Counted from the stretch's first letter, positions 25,913-34,661 are shown. The stretch is DNA of 64,000 nt from Bacillus sp. 1780r2a1 (GCA_024134725.1 CP099863.1:801501-865500), one strand, 5' to 3'. Notes: generated from the letters alone by a model not told the origin. Numbers and translations are program-made.

Positions 25913-26054
25913 TACCAAAGGTAAAGTCAGAGAATGTGTGTATAAAAAAGAAGGATAGATTTTTTCCTTTTATAAATATTAGAGATAATTATTTATACTG
26001 TTAGCATCTGCTTGATTTAAATTGCATTTTAAAGAGTAAATTATCTAAAAAATA

Positions 26055-26106
26055 GAACAGGACGTAAATGACCCTTTTAAAGGGGTCATTTACGTCCTGT
26101 TCTTGG
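26055..26106. terminator. Long perfect terminator hairpin
   Basis: GAACAGGACGTAAATGACCC and GGGTCATTTACGTCCTGTTC are near-perfect 20-base arms (26055-26102), one of the most stable hairpins in the window. It separates the Z1 operon from the genes that follow. The interval 25913-26054 holds nothing else. Confidence 0.85.
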
Positions 26107-26153
26107 TTTACACTTAATATATTCCAAGTTTAGCCAATAGGGTAGGTGATTAA

Positions 26154-26249
26154 ATGGATACAAGTACTGTTATTGCTGTTTGTGCAATCTTCACAGTTAT
26201 CAGTAGCTTCATGTCATTAATTGTTAATGTTGTTGCGTTAAAGAGATAG
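26154..26249 (+). CDS. 31-residue membrane peptide, type I toxin-like
   Basis: MDTSTVIAVCAIFTVISSFM opens a 31-residue peptide that is a single membrane helix with a basic end (ALKR). A TAGGTGAT site precedes the ATG and a hairpin follows 8 bp after the stop. The size, hydrophobicity and context match small holin-like or Fst/TxpA-type toxins of type I toxin-antitoxin pairs. The antisense RNA cannot be confirmed by eye. Confidence 0.6.
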   Translation: MDTSTVIAVCAIFTVISSFMSLIVNVVALKR

Positions 26250-26256
26250 CCAAAAG

Positions 26257-26299
26257 GAAAGAACATAATGAGCATGGGGGTGCTTGTTATGTTTCTTTC
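26257..26299 (+). terminator. Hairpin after the 31-residue peptide
   Basis: AAAGAACATAATGAGCA pairs with TGCTTGTTATGTTTCTTT. It could terminate the peptide mRNA, or an antisense RNA from the other strand. The rest of the gap to 26482 is AT-rich with no gene seen. Confidence 0.65.
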
Positions 26300-26482
26300 A
26301 CTATCTTATTTAAACCTAATATAGGTTGCACTTTAATATTTTATTCACATTTTAACATACTAAAAACACACTGTATATAAAGTGTGTTTAGTTGAAAATG
26401 TAACGGTTTTTTTACTATATAAAATTAATTGTTATTTAATAAATTTTATGCCATATTTTTGTAGACTGGAAGGGAAATTTAA

Positions 26483-26959
26483 ATGGACATTTACCAAGTA
26501 AAGAGACTATTACATAAAGCTTTGATTTATCGTTTAATGGCAAATATTGATAGGTTTTTAAGGGATTCCAAGATATCTCATTCCAAACTTAGTGTTGAAA
26601 CAGGGAGATCGAGGAATTGGTTTAATGACGCTTTTAATAATAATGAAGATATTACAATTTCTTCGTTAACTAGAATTCTGGGGGCGATTAATCGAGTCTA
26701 TAAAATTCATGACTATAAAATTTCTGATTTATTTGATGAAAAAGTATTACATATAACTGAAGTATTGACTAGATTTTCAGATGAAGAAAAGAATAAACTA
26801 CCTTTATTTGATGATCGTGACAAAGAATTATTCTTAGATTTAATGGTGGAGTGGAGAGCTTTAGATGCTAAGAATAGATTAAGTATAAAAGAACAAGAAT
26901 GTTTAAAAGCACTACATGAAGTAGTTCTAGCAAAGGAGCATAAAGAATGGCAAGCTTAA
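26483..26959 (+). CDS. Helix-turn-helix protein upstream of restriction gene
   Basis: A 158-residue protein with an XRE-like segment (about residues 17-70: SKISHSKLSVETGRSRNWFN and DITISSLTRILGAINRVY) and a helical C-terminal half. It overlaps the AlwI-type endonuclease gene by 13 bp. Position and domain suggest a controller protein or a DNA-binding subunit of the restriction system, but it is about twice the length of a classic C protein. Confidence 0.7.
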   Translation: MDIYQVKRLLHKALIYRLMANIDRFLRDSKISHSKLSVETGRSRNWFNDAFNNNEDITISSLTRILGAINRVYKIHDYKISDLFDEKVLHITEVLTRFSDEEKNKLPLFDDRDKELFLDLMVEWRALDAKNRLSIKEQECLKALHEVVLAKEHKEWQA

Positions 26960-28557
26960 CAAAAAGAAAAGTATGGTTTATTACAAGACCTGAACGTGAT
27001 CCAAAGTTTCATGTTGAGGCGTTAGAAGCTTTAAAAGAGGCTACAGACAATTTTACTGTAGTTTGGGCAAGAAATCGTGAAGCTCATAAAGCTTATGAGA
27101 AAACACTAGTAGCTTACGAATTAAAGCGTGACAGTATAAGCAACGATGGATCAGGTGGACGAACCTGGGCTGCAATGTTGAAGACTTTTGGATATGTTTA
27201 TACTAACGAAACTGGTTATCTTACCCTCACAAAAGTAGGAAAAAAGCTTTTAGAAGGCATAAAGAAAAGAGAAAATATACGTAAACAAATTTTAACTCTT
27301 CAAATCCCAAACGCATACTTTTTAGAAAGTGGTTTTAGACCAAAATTTGAATCTGATTTTCAAATTCGTCCAGCACGCTTTCTTATTCGTTTAGTTAACC
27401 AACATAATTTAGATTATTATGTTACTAAAGAAGAGATTACCTTTTTTGCTTTAACAGCTAAACGTGACGATGAATTAAATGCTGTAACCAAAAAAATTAT
27501 AGCTTTTCGAAATAGCGATGAGGAACAAAAGGAAGAAATGCGTAGAACTGTAGCTAGTGAATACGAACATCGTGAACGATCAGATAAAGGAGCAAGAGAT
27601 TATGCTACAGCTCATGGTGATGTTGCTCATACGTATATGATGCTGTGTGACTATACTGAATTAGTAGATTATATACGGGGGGATGCTTTAAGAGTTCCTT
27701 CTGAAAAGCATGAGCAAACGGCTAAAACACTTTCAGAATTTGAAGAAAGATATCCATTTAATAAACGGTATTTAATTTCTCTTCAGCGGTTTGCAGAAAA
27801 TAATGGATTAGATGTAGATAGCTATAAGGCCAGTGCCTTTGGCTCTATCAAGCCAGCTACTAATCAAAGCAAAGTTAAAAATAAAATAAAAAAGCTATTA
27901 TCGCCCTATCCATTGGTACAAAGTCTCTCTAGCGAAAAAATTGTATCCATCTTAGCAGAAGAATTTTCTCAAAAAGAGGCTCAAAAATATGCTACGGAGT
28001 TAAAGCAATACCAATTTACTTCATTAAATGAAAGTTTTGTAGAATCATATTTGTTTGAAGAAGATGACAGAAAATTCGAGGATAAAACAGCGGAAGTTTT
28101 AAGAGCTATTGGATTTAAAGTAGATTTACGTCCGAAACCGGTTGTTAAAGACGTACGCACAGAGATCGAAATTTTGTTACACTTGGACGATAAGAACGTG
28201 TGTATAATTGATGCTAAGAACTATAGAAAGAAGTTCAGCCTATCAGCAAACCTTGCGTCTCACATGGGATCAGAATACATACCTAACTATAATGGGTATG
28301 AAGGGAAATTAGTTTCCTACTTCGGATATGTAACGGCTAGTGAGTGGGGCGGTGAACGTAATCTAGAAAAAATCACTGAGAAGGCAAAAGTTGCATTAGC
28401 AGGGCATGTAACACAGGGAGCGATATTCTCTGCGAAAACATTAATTGGATTTTTGGATTACTGTATAGATAATAATATTGATAAGGATACGCGTACACAA
28501 AAGTTTATTTCTTGTTTTATTAATAGAGGATATTCTAGTGTATCTGAGATTTTTTAA
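26947..28557 (+). CDS. AlwI-family restriction endonuclease
   Basis: A 536-residue protein that resembles the AlwI/MlyI family of type IIS endonucleases from its opening (VWFITRPERDPKFHVEALEAL) through GSGGRTWAAMLKTFG and the conserved ESGFRPKFESDFQIRPARF. The PD-(D/E)XK site lies in the C-terminal half: RTEIEIL (about 404-410) and IIDAKNY with D422 and K424. Members cut beside asymmetric sites such as GGATC or GAGTC; the actual site cannot be deduced. The partner methyltransferase gene follows after 119 bp. Confidence 0.87.
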   Translation: MASLTKRKVWFITRPERDPKFHVEALEALKEATDNFTVVWARNREAHKAYEKTLVAYELKRDSISNDGSGGRTWAAMLKTFGYVYTNETGYLTLTKVGKKLLEGIKKRENIRKQILTLQIPNAYFLESGFRPKFESDFQIRPARFLIRLVNQHNLDYYVTKEEITFFALTAKRDDELNAVTKKIIAFRNSDEEQKEEMRRTVASEYEHRERSDKGARDYATAHGDVAHTYMMLCDYTELVDYIRGDALRVPSEKHEQTAKTLSEFEERYPFNKRYLISLQRFAENNGLDVDSYKASAFGSIKPATNQSKVKNKIKKLLSPYPLVQSLSSEKIVSILAEEFSQKEAQKYATELKQYQFTSLNESFVESYLFEEDDRKFEDKTAEVLRAIGFKVDLRPKPVVKDVRTEIEILLHLDDKNVCIIDAKNYRKKFSLSANLASHMGSEYIPNYNGYEGKLVSYFGYVTASEWGGERNLEKITEKAKVALAGHVTQGAIFSAKTLIGFLDYCIDNNIDKDTRTQKFISCFINRGYSSVSEIF

Positions 28558-28676
28558 AAAAAGGAGCCGTTAGGGCTGCTTTTTTTTGTATAAAGGTGTA
28601 AAATAAGTTGCATACCCATATGCAAGAACATATTTTCGTTTCTTTAAAATTTCTTACTAAGGAGTAATTAGATATT

Positions 28677-29831
28677 ATGATTCTAAAAAAAGGTGAATTA
28701 TTTAACGGTCCTGGAGGTTTAAGTTTAGGTGCTAAAAATGCACGTGTAGTGGATCCGGCTACTGGTGAGGAATGGCGTATTGAACATCGTTGGTCTAATG
28801 ATTATGATGCAACAGCCTGCAATACATACAGGCTTAATATTTGTAATGACATAGACGATCCCTCTGTCCATTGGGGGCCTGTAGAAGACCTACCTATTGG
28901 AGATAAGAATATCCTGGGAGACATTGATTGCTTCGCGTTTGGCTTCCCTTGTAATGATTATAGTCAAGTAGGAGAAAAACAAGGGCTCAATGGTACATAC
29001 GGACCTTTGTATTCGTATGGTGTAAAAGTATTGAAAGAATACCAGCCAAAATTTTTTGTAGCTGAAAATGTTGGAGGGCTACAAAGCGCAAATGAAGGAA
29101 AAGCTTTTATTCAAATCCTTACTGAGCTTGAAGGTTGTGGGTATAAGTTAACTCCACATCTATATAAGTTTCAGGAGTATGGAATACCGCAGGCACGCCA
29201 TCGTATTATTATTGTCGGTATTAGAAATGACCTCGATGAGCAAGGAATTCAATTTAAAGTTCCAGCACCTACAACTGTAGCTTCAACAGAATATAAAACA
29301 TCTGCTGAAGCTATTAACAATCCACCAATTCCGGAGGATGCACCAAATCATGAAATGCCAAGACATACAGCTAAAGTAAAAGAAATGCTTAGCTATATAC
29401 CACCAGGTGAAAATGCTTGGTATCCGGGCATTCCTGAGCATTTGCAATTGAAAGTTAAAGGAGCACGACTCAGTTCTATCTATAAACGCTTAGATCCTAA
29501 CCGCCCTGCTTACACAGTTACTGGAAGTGGTGGTGGAGGGACGCATATGTATCATTGGGAAGAGCTTCGCGCACTTACAAATCGTGAAAGAGCACGACTT
29601 CAGACTTTTCCAGATAATTTTGTGTTTTATGGTAGTAAAGAAGCTGTACGTAAGCAAATTGGTATGGCTGTTCCACCCCAAGGAGCGCAAATTGTTTTTG
29701 AAGCTATCTTGAAATCATTTGTAGGTATCGAATATGATTGGATAGAACCAGCAGCAAAGTTACAACTTGAAAATTTAAGAGGAAAACAAAAGGTTACTGT
29801 TCAAGGCAGTGAAGTTGCTGTGACTCATTAA
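28677..29831 (+). CDS. DNA (cytosine-5) methyltransferase
   Basis: A 384-residue C5 methyltransferase with all main motifs: I (LFNGPGGLSLGA, 8-19), IV (GFPCNDYSQ, catalytic C92), VI (AENVGG, 129-134), VIII (QARHR, 172-176) and X (QIGMAVPPQGAQIVFEAI). The region between VIII and X that reads the target is short. AAGGAGTAATT precedes the ATG. It should protect DNA from the AlwI-type enzyme, although a single C5 enzyme for an asymmetric site is unusual. It could also belong with the Z1 operon, whose relatives carry C5 methyltransferases. Confidence 0.93.
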   Translation: MILKKGELFNGPGGLSLGAKNARVVDPATGEEWRIEHRWSNDYDATACNTYRLNICNDIDDPSVHWGPVEDLPIGDKNILGDIDCFAFGFPCNDYSQVGEKQGLNGTYGPLYSYGVKVLKEYQPKFFVAENVGGLQSANEGKAFIQILTELEGCGYKLTPHLYKFQEYGIPQARHRIIIVGIRNDLDEQGIQFKVPAPTTVASTEYKTSAEAINNPPIPEDAPNHEMPRHTAKVKEMLSYIPPGENAWYPGIPEHLQLKVKGARLSSIYKRLDPNRPAYTVTGSGGGGTHMYHWEELRALTNRERARLQTFPDNFVFYGSKEAVRKQIGMAVPPQGAQIVFEAILKSFVGIEYDWIEPAAKLQLENLRGKQKVTVQGSEVAVTH

Positions 29832-29864
29832 ATGAGTTCACAGATATAATTAATATAAGGATTA

Positions 29865-29893
29865 AAAAAGCAACCACTTTAGGTTGCTTTTTT
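29865..29893 (+). terminator. Terminator of the methyltransferase gene
   Basis: AAAAAAGCAACC and GGTTGCTTTTTT form a hairpin with a T tract. From here to 30084 no gene is seen. Confidence 0.85.
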
Positions 29894-30084
29894 AATTGTA
29901 ATAATTATTTTAAAACTACAATTAGACATTTTATTTTTAAGCAACTATGAGTCAATCAGATACTAATTATTGACTTAGGGACAGCATAAAGAAAAATCAA
30001 AATAGTAATCAAATAGCATGAAAAGAGTTAAGATTTCATTACACACTATGAATAATAGACAGTCTTTCATATTAATATTCTAAA

Positions 30085-31275
30085 TTAATAACCAAAAATA
30101 TCCATAAAGATATATTCTAACCTTTTCAAAACTGCTTCATATTGATCTTTTGCTAAACTTAAATTTTCCTTTTTTAATTCATCGGCCAATTTCAACTTCT
30201 CCATAATGAGTGTATATTCATCATCTAAAAGAATATGTTCTTGGTACGCTAAACTTAAATATTCTTGGATTTTTTTTTCTAATCCTTCTACTTGGTATCT
30301 TTTCACTAAATTGTTACCACTCGATATTTCGTCCTCAGATGACCCATTCTCTTCTGGATTTCGTAAAATAAAATTTCTAATAAACTTTGTTGATGTTTTT
30401 TCCATATCTTCTTTTACTTCCTCTATAATGTTTTGTCCCTTTGTCTTAGAATAATTTTCTACAAAATCTACAGGAGTCAACATTTTAAAGGTTTTCTTAT
30501 TAACTTTATAAAACTCTTCAACTAACTCTCTTCTTGCACCAATGACTTTCCCTAAAGTGTTCTTATATACCCAATCATTCTTATTATCCCTAGTGATGAA
30601 AATAACATTATTATCTGCTAATGAGAGAATTTCTGTCCATATCTTCAAATCACCCGTATGCCCTTTATCTTTGTATCCAGGGGGGATATTTTGTTTTTTT
30701 CGTTTATCTAAGTCTTCTTTTAACTGCTGATCATCATAATCTACTTCATCTAAAACCGTCATCTCAAAAATTTTTTCAAATTTATCTAAGATTGGATCAT
30801 TATCTATGTATTCTTTGATATCATCCAACAAGTTATTAAGCGATTCTTTGTATTGTTTTTGAGCAGAAGTTAATGCTTTTAAAGCTGTATTATATCTTTT
30901 TTCAGCCCTAAGTAGTTCCTCTGTGTTTTCAAAGAAAATTAAACTTGGAATTACATCTTTAAGATCAGAATGTTTGACATTTTGCTTAAGGTTTCCAGTA
31001 ATAAGTTTACTTAATATATTATTTTGAACATCATTAGATAGGTCTCTTATAGTCTCAGGTCTTTTATTTGCGAATTCTTTAATTACTTGATTTGGAATTT
31101 TAAGCCTACCTTGTTCAGCCAACTCATTTAAAATATCATATACGGTTTTAAATGTTATGTCTCGCCATTGGTAAGCCATCAAGAGTACATTTGTATCAAC
31201 AACAATTATTGCATCGTTAAACACTTCATCTAGTTTTTTTACATTAATAAACAGATTATGAAATTTTTTACTCAT
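30085..31275 (-). CDS. PIN-like domain protein (DUF4935-type)
   Basis: A 396-residue protein. The N-terminal IIVVDTNVLLMAYQW (D27) and the later TGDLKIWTEILSLA and VIFITRDNKNDWVY supply the acidic residues of a PIN-type ribonuclease fold. The region between them is a long coiled insertion, and the C-terminal 130 residues are helical and acidic. PIN-like proteins of this large type are often found in defence islands, where they may cut RNA. AGGGGGGAT precedes the ATG. It is the only large cargo gene on the minus strand here, so it has its own transcript. Confidence 0.8.
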   Translation of the reverse strand: MSKKFHNLFINVKKLDEVFNDAIIVVDTNVLLMAYQWRDITFKTVYDILNELAEQGRLKIPNQVIKEFANKRPETIRDLSNDVQNNILSKLITGNLKQNVKHSDLKDVIPSLIFFENTEELLRAEKRYNTALKALTSAQKQYKESLNNLLDDIKEYIDNDPILDKFEKIFEMTVLDEVDYDDQQLKEDLDKRKKQNIPPGYKDKGHTGDLKIWTEILSLADNNVIFITRDNKNDWVYKNTLGKVIGARRELVEEFYKVNKKTFKMLTPVDFVENYSKTKGQNIIEEVKEDMEKTSTKFIRNFILRNPEENGSSEDEISSGNNLVKRYQVEGLEKKIQEYLSLAYQEHILLDDEYTLIMEKLKLADELKKENLSLAKDQYEAVLKRLEYIFMDIFGY

Positions 31276-31775
31276 ACCAAATCCCCCCTATAATGAAGTA
31301 AATTGTATCAATAAAGTGCGTTATAAACAATTACATTCAATATAAAAAAGTCCAAAATAAAATGAAAACACATTAATTTTATTTGTATTACTTAATATAG
31401 TACTTCGATTCGTTCCAAAATTCTTTTAAACTATTCTTCATTGCTATTCCTCTAGAATAGCAATAATCAGGAAAAGCTACCATTGAATAAAGAATGAACG
31501 TTCTTTATCAAGGAGTTGATTCAATGGATTATTGATAGCTAACAAACAGAGTCATTGTTTGCATTGAGACGAAAGCATTTTATGCTTTCGTCTCATCTGT
31601 TATAAGGCGGTTAAATCCGTTAAAAACTAAGCTTGCTATTGTAGGAGATATCACACGTTCTGAATTTATTATGTTAGCTGGTTTTGGTGCAAATATTATG
31701 TCTATTTAAAAGAAGACTATAAATTCTTAATCAAACCTGCTTTTAAGTAGCCATTCCTCAAAAAATATGAATAAA
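31276..31775. other. Gap with hairpin and a possible gene scrap
   Basis: GAGACGAAAGCA and TGCTTTCGTCTC (31567-31594) form a hairpin. Just downstream a short frame reads KLAIVGDITRSEFIML, which weakly recalls the DUF4180 family, but it has no start and stops at 31709. No intact gene. Confidence 0.4.
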
Positions 31776-32027
31776 TTAATTATGCAGTTCCATGTTCCAA
31801 GTTCTAATATCATAAAAGCCGCGATTAATACGTTCTTTTTCTTCATTTAAGTGATTAATTAATTGCTTTGGATAGCGACTAGTCATATAATCAACTTGTA
31901 CATTATCATTTGGACTGTTAAGAAGTACACAAAACATTGATCCATTTACATAATCCATTCCTACACAGTGTAGAAGCGAAAGCTGCTTTGTTCGAAAAAC
32001 GAACATTAGTTGGTACTGTTTTTCCAT
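31776..32027 (-). CDS. Hypothetical protein, 83 residues
   Basis: Starts MEKQYQLMFVFRTKQLSLLH with ATAGGAGAG upstream. It is soluble, mixed alpha/beta, with no recognised motif. It is the last gene inside the right end of the element. Confidence 0.6.
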   Translation of the reverse strand: MEKQYQLMFVFRTKQLSLLHCVGMDYVNGSMFCVLLNSPNDNVQVDYMTSRYPKQLINHLNEEKERINRGFYDIRTWNMELHN

Positions 32028-32223
32028 CGTTATACTCTCCTATATCGAATTTTTATTAAATATTCATTACATACATAAACGCAGCTACTCTAATTTATCG
32101 AAGAGTAATCAATGTACCTGGTTCATTTATAACTGTCTTAAATACAAGTTAAATTTGTGGCTTCTAGACAGAGCGGCGCATATGCATTATATTCTTGAAA
32201 AACAGACCACTTGCTTCTCAAAA

Positions 32224-32351
32224 TGCTCACACATTTGCTCACATAATTATATTTTTGAGTTGATTTCATTTAACTGAGTTGATTTGTGAACTTGTCTAAA
32301 ACCTTGATAAATTAAGCTTTCTTGATCTTGTTTTACTGAGTTAAACTCGCT
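32224..32351. promoter_or_regulatory. Candidate integrase arm-type repeats near attR
   Basis: TGCTCACACATTTGCTCAC at 32224-32242 mirrors TGCTCACATTTTGCTCAC at 13462-13479 near attL. Three TGAGTTGATTT / TGAGTTGATTT / TGAGTTAAACT copies follow between 32254 and 32347. Direct repeats beside a core site are what tyrosine integrases bind with their N-terminal domain. The rest of 32028-32369 has no gene. Confidence 0.5.
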
Positions 32352-32369
32352 TGTTTTTAATGATTAAGA

Positions 32370-32465
32370 TTGACAGGGAAGGGGTCGGGGGTTCAAATCC
32401 CTCACAGGTCATTCTATTAAAAAGGCTGAAACCCTTGGTATACAAGGGTTTTGGCCTTTTTTGTG
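32370..32465 (+). repeat. attR: 96-bp direct repeat
   Basis: Copy of 13327-13422 with one C for T. It is only the 3' half of the tRNA and its terminator, so it makes no functional tRNA. It marks the right boundary of the element. Confidence 0.93.
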
Positions 32466-32527
32466 GTTCTGGTGCAAATATTTGAAGAAAATCTAAAAAA
32501 GCCACAGATTCCTAGTGACTGTTTGTC

Positions 32528-33040
32528 TTAAGTAATCAACCCAAACAGTTGATGAATGAACTTCACTTGATTTTGGACAGAATTGTCCCGTAAAACAAGT
32601 TGTCCTTTTTTAATGATATGCATCGACTCTATTCCCGAAAGAATAGATGTAGCTGTACGAAAAGATTTCAATCCTAACATCGAACGAACTTTCTTTTTAA
32701 TAAAACGATGATCTTGTTCCACAATGTTATTCAGATATTTTACCTGCCGTATTTGGATGCCTACGGGCATCTTTTTCTCTTTCTTCAACTCTTCAATTGC
32801 CATAGGATAGGCTGGGTTCTTGTCTACTGTGATCACACGGGGCTTGGAAACATGAAAAGACCGCAAAGCTTTCTTGAAAAAGCGCTTTGCAGCCTTATGA
32901 TCTCTTGTTTTGTTTAAATAAAAATCAACCGTATTTCCTTCTGAATCAACGGCACGATAGAGGTACATCCATTGACCTTTGACTTTCACATACGTTTCAT
33001 CGACTCGCCAAGAATCATTGGTTGGCTTAAGATGACGCGT
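32528..33040 (-). pseudogene. IS6-family transposase, 5'-truncated
   Basis: From LKPTNDSWRVDETYVKVKG onward the sequence is a good IS6/IS26-type DDE transposase: DET, then DKNPAYPMAIEELK, then IVEQDHRFIKKKVR supply the D-D-E. The N-terminal zinc-finger/helix-turn-helix of about 60 residues is missing. Homology ends near 33040, where toxin-gene sequence begins in the opposite direction. The catalytic part is otherwise intact with no internal stops, so the truncation is recent compared with the relic at 21.4 kb. Confidence 0.85.
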
Positions 33041-33516
33041 ATGGTAATTCAATTGATAAAAAGTTCGATGTTAAGCTTTTGTCAATTACTGATGAAGATA
33101 ATTTTAAAGCTAGTTTTATTGATCAACAAACTGGAGAAGAATATCTGTATGATAGTTCAGAGTTACAAGCTTCAGTTTGGCCTGTAGTTGCTGTTATTGT
33201 TGGTTTCATAGCAAAACAAGGTATTAAACAAGCTGTGAAAAAGTGGGGTAAGAGCATTGTTACTTCTATGATTCGCTCAGTTCCTGCTGTAGCAAAAGAA
33301 GCGGCTAAAGATTTAGGCTATACAGAGGTTAAGGGTCAGTATTCACACGGAGCTAAGATATTTTATAATAAAAAAGGAAGTCCTAAATATATATCAATAG
33401 ACCAAGATGGTCATAACGGTGGAGCTTGGAAGGGAGCTAGCTCTATTAAAAACTTAGGTTCAAAGAAAATGCGTTCAGGTACTTACGATGCTGAATTAAA
33501 GAGAATAGGAGACTGA
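33041..33516 (+). pseudogene. Decapitated polymorphic toxin, C-terminal toxin domain
   Basis: The frame enters from the IS junction and runs to 33516; a TTG at 33079 is the first possible start but has no ribosome site. A hydrophobic stretch (WPVVAVIVGFIAKQGIK) is followed by a C-terminal domain with GYTEVKGQYSHGAKIFYNKK, KYISIDQDGHNGGAWKGA and SGTYDAELKRIGD. This matches the SAR2788/Ntox21-type toxin domain as I know it, a predicted nuclease-like toxin. The secretion-targeting N-terminus was lost at the IS junction, so the gene is probably dead or silent. Confidence 0.72.
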
Positions 33517-34052
33517 TGAATTTGGTGAAATTAAAAGAATTTAGTGTTGATTTCGATTGCAATGGAATGACACCTTTTTTTCAAGTCCATCAAGATAATA
33601 GGGTAAGATTTGATATCGATGCGCTAAACATGGCTAATTTGAAATTAATTATTAATGATATTTTCAATAAGGATAAGCAAATTAACGCAATTGTTGTTTC
33701 GGAATATATCGTCAACAATAAGCGCAAATCTGCTAAAACAAGAATTGGTCAAGTTATTCATTTAAAGAGTTGGAAAGAACATGTAGTACTAGAAGAAGGT
33801 ACCAGAGATGGAATCGTTTATAGTACTATCGGAAGCTTAAATCCGACAGATGTATATAATTATTGCTTAAGTGTAAAAAAAGGACTAACACGAGCATATA
33901 TAGCATTTCATTCAAATGAATATCTTCTATATGTAAGTAGTGATGTTATTGATATTATTTCAAGTAATGCTACTAACATTTCCAAGTTAAAAGATCGTTA
34001 TAACGATTTCTATGATAGGTATTATGAAGGTAATGCTCATATATACGGCTAA
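33516..34052 (+). CDS. Putative immunity protein for the adjacent toxin
   Basis: A 178-residue soluble protein whose start overlaps the toxin stop codon (TGATG). Direct coupling downstream of a toxin domain is the usual place for the immunity gene. It has no recognised motif beyond an alpha/beta composition. The reading frame is intact although the toxin gene is truncated. Confidence 0.62.
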   Translation: MNLVKLKEFSVDFDCNGMTPFFQVHQDNRVRFDIDALNMANLKLIINDIFNKDKQINAIVVSEYIVNNKRKSAKTRIGQVIHLKSWKEHVVLEEGTRDGIVYSTIGSLNPTDVYNYCLSVKKGLTRAYIAFHSNEYLLYVSSDVIDIISSNATNISKLKDRYNDFYDRYYEGNAHIYG

Positions 34053-34094
34053 CTAATTAAAGCAAAACTATACTAAAAAAAGCCATCCTTGTTG

Positions 34095-34133
34095 GGACTG
34101 ACTCCTGTTTTTGAGACAGGGGTCAGTCCCTTG
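34095..34133. terminator. Hairpin GGGACTGACTCCTGT / ACAGGGGTCAGTCCC
   Basis: A long stable inverted repeat with a T-rich flank. The GGGGTCAGTCCC type of arm is, from general familiarity, a recurrent intergenic element in Bacillaceae. Confidence 0.65.
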
Positions 34134-34147
34134 TAGCAAAGGGTTTT

Positions 34148-34366
34148 TTGTATCTAAAGTTGTTGCTTGCGTTAAATCCATATAGAGGTAAGCTTTTTTC
34201 AATAAGCGAAATAAATACTTTAAAAGGAATATGTGAAGCGCTTTTGGAAGAATACAGAAAGGGTGATAAACAAGATCAAGACATAAGAAGGTTTGCTAAA
34301 GATTTAAGGCAACTATGTATAGATGCCTTAGCAAAAGGTAAGGTGATATGTGCAGTAGGTGATTAA
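34148..34366 (+). CDS. Small hypothetical protein or gene fragment
   Basis: The frame reads EINTLKGICEALLEEYRKGD and RRFAKDLRQLCIDALAKG, a helical protein. The only start is a TTG with no ribosome site. A more degraded copy of its middle part lies at 39280-39332, so this may be part of a duplicated unit together with the DUF3953 gene. Confidence 0.4.
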   Translation: MYLKLLLALNPYRGKLFSISEINTLKGICEALLEEYRKGDKQDQDIRRFAKDLRQLCIDALAKGKVICAVGD

Positions 34367-34427
34367 ATCTATTTAATATCCTTTTGTGTATCTCACTTCT
34401 TCACCTTAAACAATTTCAAAGCGGGTG

Positions 34428-34661
34428 CTACATCCATAAAAAGTTCTCAAAGCTTGTATATAAAACAAACATAGATACACATACACACAGCCATCCGGAG
34501 CCTTTCCTACCATTTTGAAATTGTACCAATCCCATTATTAACATTATTAAACCAAGAAGTAATATTGTATAGGGCTGCAAGCTGTAATCTTTCCTTATCA
34601 TTCCATAGATTGAAATGGGAAGAGCTATAGCTGACAATATAAGCTGTAAACGATTTAACAT
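34428..34661 (-). CDS. DUF3953-like small membrane protein, copy 1
   Basis: A 77-residue protein with two to three membrane helices (LQLILSAIALPISIYGMI and LQPYTILLLGLIMLIMGLVQ) and the family's QFQNGRKGSGW turn. AAAGGAGTAG precedes the ATG. A paralogue lies at 39368-39601. Function unknown. Confidence 0.75.
   Translation of the reverse strand: MLNRLQLILSAIALPISIYGMIRKDYSLQPYTILLLGLIMLIMGLVQFQNGRKGSGWLCVCVSMFVLYTSFENFLWM

Noticed and set aside
22291-29831. Cluster considered as DISARM or BREX
   Set aside because: None of the marker genes (drmA/B, pglZ, brxC, brxL) can be recognised.
13454-32465. Element considered as an intact prophage or ICE
   Set aside because: No terminase, capsid, tail, lysis, relaxase or type IV secretion genes were seen; only integration and cargo genes.
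32972-33187. 71-codon ORF spanning the IS6/toxin junction
   Set aside because: It lies out of frame with both the transposase and the toxin; an artefact of the junction.
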